From the NCBI GenBank assembly GCA_030649445.1, contig JAUSKR010000025.1, positions 1 through 14,149 of the forward strand: a stretch of 14,149 bases of DNA. Direction: 5' to 3'. Source of the DNA: a bacterium (lineage in GTDB: Bacteria; Patescibacteriota; UBA1384; XYA2-FULL-43-10; 1-14-0-10-43-13). Both the position numbers and the translations under genes were made by a program. The notes below the pieces were generated by a model. That model was not told the origin of the DNA. It was given only the letters and a program-made list of their open reading frames with translations, and ran no database searches. Every line of letters begins with the position of its first letter. Position 1 is the stretch's first letter. Positions 6,630 to 12,207 of this stretch are shown piece after piece.

Positions 6630-6648
6630 GCATATGTATCCATAGAAT
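6620..6648 (+). promoter_or_regulatory. Promoter-like site reading out of second palindrome
   Basis: -35 TTGATG (6620-6625) in the right arm of the palindrome, 17-base spacer, -10 TAGAAT (6643-6648). Same geometry as the promoter of the PaaX/Cas2-like gene, but it points at that gene's 3' end. It would yield an antisense or very short transcript (an ATG at 6651 opens only five codons). Confidence 0.4.
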
Positions 6649-6686
6649 TTATGTATATCTCCCATTAACAGATAACGAATACCATA

Positions 6687-7226
6687 TTATTTTTTGTCTT
6701 CAAACATATTTTCCAGTGTTGTCTTGATATCGATTGATTCAACAATAGCGTGAACAATATAGTCCTCGACTCCATATTCCTCGGCGGCTAATCCGACCAT
6801 CTCGCCCAGATTTTTGTTTGAGACCCAGAGACTTTTTTGGATCTGCCTAAAGCCGAGCCTTTTAATAACACGACGGAAATTATCTCTTTTGGTTCTCAAC
6901 CGTTCAGGAATATCAAAAGAAACCAAGTAATACTTACCATCAATCACTACCCGTTCGCTCAAGCGATCGACGATCGCCAATCTGGCCTTGTTTGTAAATC
7001 GAATCGATTCTCTGCCGTTGATCTCACTGATTTCGACATATCCGGATTTTTTAAAACTATATAGAAATTGCGAAATGTTTTTTACTGTTAACTCTTGCTC
7101 TCGGTAGTAACCATGTAAATTACGGTAAAATTCCTTGCGATCAAACCCATAAATAATCGCCTCGGGAATATTGAGGAAAAAATCAAGAACTTCCACTGTC
7201 GTATTTACAATTTTCTTTTTATCCAC
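6687..7226 (-). CDS. PaaX/Cas2-like winged-helix regulator
   Basis: 179 residues. The N-terminal half (about 10-85) reads as a winged helix, with recognition region LTVKNISQFLYSFKKSGYV. The C-terminal half (about 97-165) is a Cas2-like ferredoxin fold of the PaaX C-terminal type: YYLVSFDIPERLRTKRDNFR, then GFRQIQKSLWVS. This pairing is seen in PaaX-family repressors and in many CPR proteins annotated simply as Cas2. There is no CRISPR array or other cas gene here, so a transcriptional role is more likely than spacer acquisition. The start codon is GTG at 7226. There is no Shine-Dalgarno, and the start coincides with the predicted transcription start of the promoter at 7233-7261, so the mRNA is probably leaderless. 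The palindrome at 7251-7298 overlaps the -35, which fits autorepression. Target genes are unknown. Confidence 0.85.
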   Translation of the reverse strand: MDKKKIVNTTVEVLDFFLNIPEAIIYGFDRKEFYRNLHGYYREQELTVKNISQFLYSFKKSGYVEISEINGRESIRFTNKARLAIVDRLSERVVIDGKYYLVSFDIPERLRTKRDNFRRVIKRLGFRQIQKSLWVSNKNLGEMVGLAAEEYGVEDYIVHAIVESIDIKTTLENMFEDKK

Positions 7227-7232
7227 AGTTAT

Positions 7233-7261
7233 ATTGTACAGTGTTAAGTAAACAACATCAA
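7233..7261 (-). promoter_or_regulatory. Promoter of PaaX/Cas2-like gene (leaderless)
   Basis: Minus strand -35 TTGATG (7256-7261), exactly 17-base spacer, -10 TACAAT (7233-7238). Six bases follow, then the GTG start codon at 7226, i.e. at the expected +1. The -35 lies inside the palindrome. Confidence 0.65.
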
Positions 7262-7298
7262 TAAAATCAAACGATCGTTTGATTTTATTGATGTTGTT
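7251..7298. promoter_or_regulatory. Perfect 48-bp palindrome (operator)
   Basis: The 24-base left arm (AACAACATCAATAAAATC at its outer part, AAACGATCGTTT at the centre) is perfectly complementary to the right arm, with no loop. It covers the -35 of the PaaX/Cas2-like promoter and lies 27 bases after the recO stop codon. No T-run follows on either strand, so it is not a standard terminator. Most likely a dimer or dimer-of-dimers binding site. Confidence 0.85.
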
Positions 7299-7325
7299 AT
7301 AATGAGTTTTTAGGATTTCCCTTGG

Positions 7326-8063
7326 CTAGACCATTTTCAAAAAGCTCTCACTTTTCAATTCTTTTTCTAATATACCGCGGACGTATAAAGTTAGAATATT
7401 TTCCGCCTCTTCTCTCGTTTCTAAATTGTCTTTGATCCGTTCAATCTCGGCAAATTTATTTTGCTCGATGAAGCGGAGTAATTTAATTGCGTTATCGGAA
7501 ATTGCTTTGCCATGGTGGAATTTTTGCTGGCAGGAATCGCAGATGAGCCCACCTTCTAGATTGTCCCAGAAATTATCACCGGCAACGATTTTTTCTTTAC
7601 AATGAACGCAGAAATATAATTCCGGCTTGAAGCCGGCCGCTTCGACGATTTTTAATTGGAACGACAGTAGCAAAATATCTTTTGAGTTCTTTTCCAAACT
7701 ATCGAGTGCCGAGACAAATAATTCGAACATCGCGCCGGATTTTTCATCGAGTGTGACAAAGTTGTCGATCAACTCACCCAGAAAGAAGACCCGGGCAATT
7801 TTGTCGATGTCGTCGTGAATCGTCGGATAACTCTTAATAATTTCCGCTCCGGAGATTGAATAAAAAGTTTTGCCTTCGTGTAAAAGTAATTCAGAAAGAA
7901 TAAATGGCTCGAGTGCGCCAGCCAGATGCGATTTAATTTTCCGCACTCCCCTCGCCAAAACTTTGACCTTGCCCAGCCGCTCGGTGAAAACGGTCAGAAT
8001 CTTATCGGCCTCGCCAAAATTTGTCCCCTTGAGAACGATGCCTGATGTTTTGATTGAGTGCAT
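7326..8063 (-). CDS. recO: RecO recombination mediator
   Basis: DNA-repair protein that loads RecA on SSB-coated single-stranded DNA together with RecR and anneals strands. It has the N-terminal OB fold (SIKTSGIVLKGTNFGEADKILTVFTE, then GKVKVLARGVRK) and a C-terminal helical domain with a zinc site: CVHC and CDSC (Cys152, 155, 175 and 178 from the ATG). 245 residues, normal length. Two starts are possible: TTG at 8072 and ATG at 8063. AGG at 8073-8075 is nine bases from the ATG but directly touches the TTG, so I choose the ATG. The GlmU-like gene lies 62 bp upstream on the same strand; the two may share a transcript. Confidence 0.93.
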   Translation of the reverse strand: MHSIKTSGIVLKGTNFGEADKILTVFTERLGKVKVLARGVRKIKSHLAGALEPFILSELLLHEGKTFYSISGAEIIKSYPTIHDDIDKIARVFFLGELIDNFVTLDEKSGAMFELFVSALDSLEKNSKDILLLSFQLKIVEAAGFKPELYFCVHCKEKIVAGDNFWDNLEGGLICDSCQQKFHHGKAISDNAIKLLRFIEQNKFAEIERIKDNLETREEAENILTLYVRGILEKELKSESFLKMV

Positions 8064-8090
8064 AATAGTCAACCTAATATCGAATTGGTC

Positions 8091-8123
8091 GAATAAATCT
8101 AATTTTATTCGATTTATTAGATT
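8091..8123. other. Two mutually exclusive hairpins upstream of recO
   Basis: GAATAAA (8091-8097) pairs with TTTATTC (8104-8110), while AATCTAAT (8096-8103) pairs with ATTAGATT (8116-8123). The two cannot form together. They lie between the GlmU-like stop and the recO start. AT-rich, so stability is low and a regulatory role is only a possibility. Confidence 0.3.
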
Positions 8124-8125
8124 AA

Positions 8126-8896
8126 TTAGTTATTCGGTTGAGTTTGCGCTCGACGCAAAATGATTTCTTCTGCTTTCTTTTGCTGTTCCGGACTGTTGAT
8201 CCCGAGAGCCTCGCCGATTTCTGAGACCGGCATCGAAACGACTTTCTTGCCTTGCCTTACGGCAATTCGGACCATATCGGTCAGATAAAATTCGCCCTGA
8301 GCATTATTTGTCTCGAGTTTATCGACATTTTGCCACAGCCAGCTGGCATCGAAAACATAGAAGCCCGGATTGCATTCTTCAATCTTTAATTGCTCCGGCG
8401 TGCAATCTTTTTGCTCAATTATATCGATAACGTGGCCATTTTCATCCTTAACGATGCGGCCAAAAGCCCAAAATTCCGGATTATCGAAAAAGACCGTCAT
8501 CATCGCAATCGTTGGTTTTTCTGTTTCATACAAATTAATCAGTTTTCGAACAGTCTCCGGTTTGTAAAGTGGATTGTCACCATAAAAAACAATGATTGAT
8601 TCAGATTTGCCCTCGAGAACTGGCCGGGCCGAAGCAGCGGCATGACCGGTACCAAGCTGTTGTTCCTGAACAGCATATTCAACTTTTCCATCAAAGTAAT
8701 CTTTTATCAGCTCTTTCTTGTAGCCGACAACAAGAACAATTTTATTTATTCCGGCATCTTTTGTTAATTTAACGCTCCAGTCAATAATCGGCTTGCCAGC
8801 GATTTCATACATTACTTTGGGAATCGATGATTCTTTGCCATCATTCATCCGAGTGCCTTTACCTGCGGCCAAAATAACAGCTGCGTATTTTTTCAT
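8126..8896 (-). CDS. GlmU-like nucleotidyltransferase, uridylyltransferase domain only
   Basis: Nucleotide-sugar pyrophosphorylase of the GlmU N-terminal type, expected to make UDP-GlcNAc (UTP + GlcNAc-1-phosphate), the peptidoglycan precursor. Key motifs: LAAGKGTRM (9-17), QEQQLGTGHA (77-86), YGDNPL with the metal-binding Asp107, AFGRIV (144-149), NPGFYVFD (176-183), NNAQGEFYLTD (197-207) and GINSPEQ (232-238). The protein stops at 256 residues, where bifunctional GlmU (about 450) continues with a left-handed beta-helix acetyltransferase; that half is absent with no hexapeptide repeats nearby. The acetylation of GlcN-1-P would therefore be done elsewhere or the substrate imported. Another sugar-1-phosphate acceptor is possible. 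The ATG at 8896 has only a weak Shine-Dalgarno. Confidence 0.85.
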   Translation of the reverse strand: MKKYAAVILAAGKGTRMNDGKESSIPKVMYEIAGKPIIDWSVKLTKDAGINKIVLVVGYKKELIKDYFDGKVEYAVQEQQLGTGHAAASARPVLEGKSESIIVFYGDNPLYKPETVRKLINLYETEKPTIAMMTVFFDNPEFWAFGRIVKDENGHVIDIIEQKDCTPEQLKIEECNPGFYVFDASWLWQNVDKLETNNAQGEFYLTDMVRIAVRQGKKVVSMPVSEIGEALGINSPEQQKKAEEIILRRAQTQPNN

Positions 8897-8933
8897 AGTT
8901 CAATTTCCGTTTAAGAATTTATTTCACACTCGA

Positions 8934-8942
8934 AGTATAACA
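8934..8942 (-). promoter_or_regulatory. Extended -10 promoter of GlmU-like gene
   Basis: Minus strand TGTTATACT: TGn then -10 TATACT (8934-8939). Start near 8927, about 30 bases before the ATG. No clear -35; the terminator of the neighbouring GC-rich gene lies just upstream. Confidence 0.5.
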
Positions 8943-8957
8943 AAATAATTCAGCCAT

Positions 8958-9003
8958 AAAAAGAAGTGTGCTCCGAGTCCCCGCGGCGGGGGACTCGGAG
9001 CAC
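8958..9003 (-). terminator. Strong terminator of GC-rich gene (9012-9350)
   Basis: Perfect 15-bp stem (8968-8982 with 8989-9003), 6-nt loop GCGGCG, then on the minus strand ACTTCTTTTT. It begins nine bases after the stop codon. It separates this gene from the GlmU-like promoter. Confidence 0.88.
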
Positions 9004-9011
9004 CGACACAC

Positions 9012-9350
9012 TCACATCGCCCACCCGTCTCCGAACCCTTTGGGGTCATACCAACATGGGAGCCATCCAGATCCTCGACGCGATTGATCCTTGACCTCTT
9101 GGCTCTTTTCGGTGTACCATGAGGCGAAACTGAGGGCATCCTGTCGAAGCTCCTCCGGCAGTAAACCAGCAAGATCCTCCACAGAACCGATCAGCTTCTT
9201 GCTCGCAACACTGGCGAGCGCGATGACCGCAGGCGAATGTTCCCCTGTACCATTGAGGAACTCGAGCCTGAGTTCTCGTTCAGCAAGACTCAGGTGCAGG
9301 TCAGTGAGAAACGCCGTATTGAGACGGCGGAGAGTAGAACTGTCACTCAT
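9012..9350 (-). CDS. Hypothetical protein, GC-rich gene
   Basis: 112-residue soluble protein of no recognised family. Residues about 8-33 and 45-85 look helical (LHLSLAERELRLEFL; GLLPEELRQDALSFASWY), followed by a basic linker and a Trp/Gly-rich C-terminus (GSGWLPCWYDPKGFGDGW). Shine-Dalgarno AAGGA (9358-9362) lies seven bases from the ATG at 9350, so I use this start rather than an in-frame ATG 23 codons upstream. GC content is well above the neighbours (35 of 60 bases at 9181-9240). It stands alone between its leader and a 15-bp terminator. The same layout is seen for the genes at 5594-6415 and 9649-9951, which suggests a shared foreign origin. Composition and proper SD/terminator make it a real gene; function unknown. 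Confidence 0.7.
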   Translation of the reverse strand: MSDSSTLRRLNTAFLTDLHLSLAERELRLEFLNGTGEHSPAVIALASVASKKLIGSVEDLAGLLPEELRQDALSFASWYTEKSQEVKDQSRRGSGWLPCWYDPKGFGDGWAM

Positions 9351-9418
9351 CACAGTGTCCTTTCGCTTGGCATGTCGATCCTTAATTTGCATCAAGAATC
9401 GGCAATCAAACAAAAACA

Positions 9419-9491
9419 CTGACCTTGCGGCCAGTATTTATTTTTCTCTATTAATTTAAATCATCAACAAAATACGCTGGCCTTGAGTCAG
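9419..9491. repeat. Imperfect inverted repeat with AT-rich centre
   Basis: Left arm 9419-9439 (CTGAC...GGCCAG...TATTT) and right arm 9470-9491 (AAATA...CTGGCC...GTCAG) are imperfect inverted copies around a 30-base AT-rich centre. On the minus strand the structure is followed by TGTTTTTG, so it could also act as a terminator ahead of the 9012-9350 gene. Confidence 0.4.
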
Positions 9492-9506
9492 AAATTTGTC
9501 CACCAG

Positions 9507-9584
9507 TTATTTTTCGTAAGTTGAATCATCGAGAATGATAATATCCCCTTTTACTCCCGAAGTCAATTGTTTGTACAAAGATAG
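9507..9584 (-). pseudogene. Possible C-terminal remnant of an AT-rich gene
   Basis: On the minus strand 25 AT-rich codons from just inside the terminator of the GC-rich gene read LYKQLTSGVKGDIIILDD and end DSTYEK, stop at 9507. The residue mix is protein-like and the composition matches the host genes. The frame has no start of its own: upstream it runs into GC-rich DNA in a non-coding frame. I read it as the possible tail of a gene interrupted by the cassette at about 9585-10015, with the N-terminal part at 9987-10070. The fragment is short and could be chance. Confidence 0.25.
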
Positions 9585-9632
9585 GAGGGTCCTGTTCGCC
9601 GTGGTTTGAAGCACAGCAAGGTCAGGACCCTC
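9579..9632 (-). terminator. Terminator-like hairpin of GC-rich gene (9649-9951)
   Basis: Perfect 10-bp stem GAGGGTCCTG (9585-9594) with CAGGACCCTC (9623-9632) and a 28-nt loop that can fold further. On the minus strand it is followed by CTATCTTTGT, a poor T-run. It starts 16 bases after the stop codon. CTATCT (9579-9584) directly after the stem recurs at 10010-10015. Confidence 0.55.
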
Positions 9633-9648
9633 AACAGCGGGGCACACC

Positions 9649-9951
9649 TCACGGCTGGACTGGAGTACCGAGGATATTTTCCCTGATCCGTCGGAAGAGA
9701 TCGTCGTACTCCTTGACCAGGCTCGGTGCGCGTTCGAATGCTTCCATCCATTCGGCCTCGCCGATGCCATCAAGTTGGAGGTGTACAATCCCCTCCACGA
9801 TTCTCCGTCGGTCAGGACGACAGCTCCGAACAGCACGGATGGACTCCTGCGGGTAACGGAAGATGCCCATCAGCACGATCAGCTTCAGGGTCTGCAGCTC
9901 CGCAAGAGTTGGCGGCGGGTTCACGGTTTGGCACTCATCACTCATGATCAA
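9649..9951 (-). CDS. Hypothetical protein, GC-rich gene
   Basis: 100-residue soluble protein of unknown family, largely helical: LAELQTLKLIVLMGIF, then an Arg-rich stretch (AVRSCRPDRRRIVEGIVHL), then the acidic/aromatic EAEWMEAFERAPSLVKEYDD and FRRIRENIL. Shine-Dalgarno GGAGG (9959-9963) lies seven bases from a TTG (9949-9951) and 13 from the ATG at 9945; the TTG is favoured by the same 7-base spacing seen in the other two GC-rich genes, but the ATG remains possible. GC content 35 of 60 bases at 9781-9840. Its leader can form an ACCTG/CAGGT hairpin. It sits alone, flanked by CTATCT direct repeats and by AT-rich ORF fragments on both sides. An overlapping minus-strand frame (9507-9836) is a shadow over most of its length. 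Confidence 0.65.
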   Translation of the reverse strand: MIMSDECQTVNPPPTLAELQTLKLIVLMGIFRYPQESIRAVRSCRPDRRRIVEGIVHLQLDGIGEAEWMEAFERAPSLVKEYDDLFRRIRENILGTPVQP

Positions 9952-9986
9952 TCTGGTTCCTCCAGCACAACCTGGCCGACAGTAGC

Positions 9987-10070
9987 TCAGGTTTTACGCG
10001 CATCAGTCCAGATAGATTTGGCTGATTGTATTTTTAAAGACAACCAATCAAATATTTCTGAAACTTTCAT
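9987..10070 (-). pseudogene. Possible N-terminal fragment downstream of mutM
   Basis: An ATG at 10070, 37 bases after the mutM stop, opens an AT-rich frame MKVSEIFDWLSLKIQSAKS that turns GC-rich after about residue 19 and stops at 9987. The beginning looks like a genuine protein start in a host-composition gene. Together with 9507-9584 it could be the remains of a third gene of the HAD-mutM operon, interrupted by the GC-rich cassette. It might also be a chance 27-codon frame. Confidence 0.28.
10025..10051 (-). promoter_or_regulatory. Possible promoter of GC-rich gene (9649-9951)
   Basis: Minus strand -35 TTGATT (10046-10051), short 15-base spacer, -10 TACAAT (10025-10030). It lies in AT-rich host-like DNA just outside the GC-rich region, as for the 5594-6415 gene. 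Confidence 0.32.
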
Positions 10071-10106
10071 TTTTTATATCAGAAACGATAATCCAATGCA
10101 ATTATT

Positions 10107-10964
10107 TTACTGCTGGCAAACTGGACAATAATGTGTCCCCCTGCCGCCGACAGTAATTCTGATCACTTTGCCACCACAATCGCCGGGGCAATTACTTCCG
10201 CTTTTTCTATAAACTTTCAAATAATCCTGCATCCCGCCTTTTTCACCATCGGCGTTGACAAAGTCGCTGTCAGTCGTGCCGCCATGTTTGATGGCCAGAT
10301 TTAATATTTTAATGGTGCTGGCAATAACTTTTTTCCATTCTGATTTGTTCATTTCCGAAACTTTACGAAGCGGTGAAATCCGGGCATCAAATAACAATTC
10401 GTCGGCATAAATATTGCCAATTCCAGCAATAATCGTCTGATCGGTCAGAAATTGCTTGATTTTACGGTTGGGAATTTTCGCCGCCCTTTGCATCAAATAT
10501 TCAACAGTAAAATTCTTATCAAAGGGCTCCGGCCCATATTCATCCGTAAATATTTTATTTAATTGCTCATCAGTCAAAACCTTGCACCAACCAAACTTGC
10601 GCATATCATTGAAAAATAGATGAGTGCCGTCGTTAAAATTGAATATCACCGCCGTAGTAGAATTTGGCAATTTGGCATGCCAGTTGTGATCCGGATGGCC
10701 ACCTGCAAAACGTTTGTCGTTCCGATCAATATAAATTAGTTGGCCGGTCATTTTGAGATGGAACAATAGGTTTCCACCATTGTTTAATTTAACTGCTAGA
10801 ACTTTTGCCCGTCGTTCAACACTTTTAATCTTTGAACCTTCAACCTTCGACTTTGAGCCAACAAAAGTCTTCGGAAACCGCACATCAATATCGGCGATGG
10901 TCTTGCCAACAATCCGCTTTTCAAGTCCCCGCCTAATTGTTTCAACTTCTGGCAATTCAGGCAT
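10107..10964 (-). CDS. mutM: Formamidopyrimidine-DNA glycosylase (Fpg/MutM)
   Basis: Base-excision repair enzyme that removes 8-oxoguanine and formamidopyrimidines and cleaves the abasic site. 285 residues, typical length. The N-terminus PELPEVETI after the initiator supplies the catalytic Pro2 and Glu3. RRAK gives Lys54 (the E. coli Lys57 equivalent), and HLKMTGQL is conserved. The helix-two-turn-helix region shows AGIGNIYADELLFDARI. The C-terminal zinc finger has Cys259, 263, 280 and 283 with GRGTHYC carrying Arg275. The first pair is CPGDC (three residues between the cysteines) instead of the usual CxxC. It starts six bases after the stop of the HAD gene and is translated from the same mRNA; no strong Shine-Dalgarno, suggesting translational coupling. 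Confidence 0.95.
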   Translation of the reverse strand: MPELPEVETIRRGLEKRIVGKTIADIDVRFPKTFVGSKSKVEGSKIKSVERRAKVLAVKLNNGGNLLFHLKMTGQLIYIDRNDKRFAGGHPDHNWHAKLPNSTTAVIFNFNDGTHLFFNDMRKFGWCKVLTDEQLNKIFTDEYGPEPFDKNFTVEYLMQRAAKIPNRKIKQFLTDQTIIAGIGNIYADELLFDARISPLRKVSEMNKSEWKKVIASTIKILNLAIKHGGTTDSDFVNADGEKGGMQDYLKVYRKSGSNCPGDCGGKVIRITVGGRGTHYCPVCQQ

Positions 10965-10970
10965 AACATT

Positions 10971-11603
10971 TCAATTCTTTATATAAGCTAACGCTTCGCT
11001 TAGAGATTTAATTTTGGTTATATTACCACCGGCTTTCCGATGATTCGGATCATCACGATCTTCATCTTTCCTTTTTATGCACAGGCAAACAGAACTCGGA
11101 TATTTTTGAGCAACATTATATATTGTATCCTCGCGATCATCAATAAAAATAAATAATTCGTCTTTTTCCACATATTGATCCATTATTTCCCACTTATTTT
11201 TGCCGACATAATAAATGTTGTCAAAGTATACAGAGAGGCCAGAGTTTTCGACTTTTCTACGCTGGAAAGATAGATCGCCTAAAGTCATTAAATTTATTTC
11301 AAATTTATTTCGATCCAACCGAGTCAAAAAATCGATCGTGTCATCAAAGAGGTATTTTGCCGATTCTGAAGTTAACATTTTAATTCCGTCTGCGGCAATC
11401 TGAAAATCAATTTTTTTGATCTTTGCTAGTCTGCGAACGAGCCCGTCGGGCGAAAACAAACCGTCAGCACACTCGAGACGATATGACTGAGTAATTACAT
11501 CAGACGAAAAACCGAGACCAACACAAAGATTATATAATTTCTTTTTGAGAGTGTTGGTATCAAATAAGGTTCCGTCAAAATCTAGAAACATTTTAGTTTT
11601 CAT
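10971..11603 (-). CDS. HAD-superfamily hydrolase
   Basis: 210-residue haloacid-dehalogenase-like phosphatase of unknown substrate. The four motifs are visible: DFDGT (8-12, nucleophile Asp8 and acid/base Asp10), MTLGD (106-110) as the Thr motif, KNKW (135-138) supplying the Lys, and IFIDDRED (152-159) for Mg binding. Residues about 15-85 form the cap insert. It resembles phosphoglycolate-phosphatase-like subfamily members but no cap motif gives the substrate. First gene of a two-gene operon with mutM six bases downstream. A link with DNA-damage clean-up (house-cleaning phosphatase) is inference from that pairing only. Confidence 0.85.
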   Translation of the reverse strand: MKTKMFLDFDGTLFDTNTLKKKLYNLCVGLGFSSDVITQSYRLECADGLFSPDGLVRRLAKIKKIDFQIAADGIKMLTSESAKYLFDDTIDFLTRLDRNKFEINLMTLGDLSFQRRKVENSGLSVYFDNIYYVGKNKWEIMDQYVEKDELFIFIDDREDTIYNVAQKYPSSVCLCIKRKDEDRDDPNHRKAGGNITKIKSLSEALAYIKN

Positions 11604-11641
11604 GGTCTTAATATAGCAAATCTTCTGAATTTAGGCGAGAT

Positions 11642-11670
11642 TTGACAAATTCCCTACTATTATATACATT
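11642..11670 (+). promoter_or_regulatory. TTGACA promoter upstream of padR
   Basis: Consensus -35 TTGACA (11642-11647), 17-base spacer, -10 TACATT (11665-11670). Start near 11677. The transcript would meet the hairpin at 11703-11724 after only about 45 bases, before the padR start at 11862. Confidence 0.5.
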
Positions 11671-11702
11671 AAATATACATAGACGAGCGAGGGAAAAAAC
11701 AA

Positions 11703-11724
11703 AAAAACGAGGGATCTCGTTTTT
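11703..11724. terminator. Short terminator in padR leader
   Basis: AAAAACGAG (11703-11711) pairs with CTCGTTTTT (11716-11724), loop GGAT. Symmetric A/T tails make it functional in either direction. It lies between the promoter at 11642 and padR; GACGAGCGAGGG just upstream offers CGAG copies that could compete for the CTCG arm, as an attenuator would. Confidence 0.5.
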
Positions 11725-11729
11725 AATTT

Positions 11730-11846
11730 TCTATTTTACAATTTCACATTTTTCATTAATTTTTCATTTAGACATTTATTCATTTGAAAATGATAAATGA
11801 GCAATAATAAATTAATGGGTAATGAAAAATGATCAATGATAAATTA
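11730..11846 (+). repeat. AT-rich dispersed repeat, copy 2
   Basis: About 115 bp, aligning along its whole length with 14029-14142. Both open with TTTTACAATTT(C/T)ACATTTTTC, continue with CATTAATTTTT, and share the identical 19-mer ataaattaatgggtaatga (11807-11825 and 14105-14123) and then aaatgatcaatga. The left and right halves are roughly inverted, so the element can fold back. It ends 16 bases before the padR start. Confidence 0.65.
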
Positions 11847-11861
11847 TGACGGAGTTTGGCT

Positions 11862-12206
11862 ATGGATTTGACTAACGAAGGCTATTGGCGGAAACTTATC
11901 AATCAGGGATTGATCAAATTTTTTCTATTGAAAGTTCTTTACAAAGATAAAGAGAGCTATGGTTATCGCATTGTCAAACGGATCGAAGAACTTTCCGATG
12001 GAGTCTGCCGGCCGACAGAATCGACGATCTATCCTGCTCTCGAACAGCTCCGCAAAGACGGCTATGCCATCACTCACGAAGTTTCGGCCGGCGCTAGGAA
12101 AAGAATTTTTTATGCCCTGACAGATAAAGGCCGGACCGCCTATCGCACCTCAGCCAAATCCTATGGCGAGATTATCCCGTTACTACGAGAATCTATACTG
12201 CTCTAA
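11862..12206 (+). CDS. PadR-family transcriptional regulator
   Basis: 114-residue DNA-binding regulator of the short PadR (PadR-s2) type: an N-terminal winged helix with a brief C-terminal helix for dimerisation. Visible PadR signatures are LLKVLYKDKESYGYRIVKRI, CRPTESTIYPALEQLRKDGY (recognition helix and start of the wing) and YALTDKGRTAY. Shine-Dalgarno GGAG (11851-11854) lies seven bases from the ATG at 11862; a TTG at 11856 would sit only one base from it and is rejected. PadR proteins often sense drugs or phenolics and control an adjacent transporter, but no transporter is adjacent here: the neighbours are a cupin on the opposite strand and the HAD-mutM operon. It ends at a strong shared terminator. 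Confidence 0.9.
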   Translation: MDLTNEGYWRKLINQGLIKFFLLKVLYKDKESYGYRIVKRIEELSDGVCRPTESTIYPALEQLRKDGYAITHEVSAGARKRIFYALTDKGRTAYRTSAKSYGEIIPLLRESILL

Positions 12207-12207
12207 T

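Noticed and set aside
6687..7226. CRISPR-Cas system, suggested by the Cas2-like fold
   Set aside because: No repeat-spacer array and no other cas gene in the window. The N-terminal winged helix and palindromic operator fit a PaaX-type regulator better.
6584..7298. Insertion sequence bounded by terminal inverted repeats
   Set aside because: Each end is itself a palindrome rather than one half of an inverted pair, and no transposase motif is present. Kept only as one possible reading of the second palindrome.
8958..9430. Direct repeats flanking the 9012-9350 cassette
   Set aside because: Only AAGAA recurs near both edges (8961-8965 and 9394-9398), offset from the terminator stem; too short to mean anything.
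9507..9836. Full 109-codon minus-strand frame overlapping the 9649-9951 gene
   Set aside because: Most of it is a shadow frame of the GC-rich gene. Only the last 25 AT-rich codons look protein-like and are listed as a possible remnant.
10971..10973. Reassigned UGA (Gly) code as in some CPR lineages
   Set aside because: TGA ends the HAD gene six bases before mutM and also ends other complete genes, so it functions as a stop.
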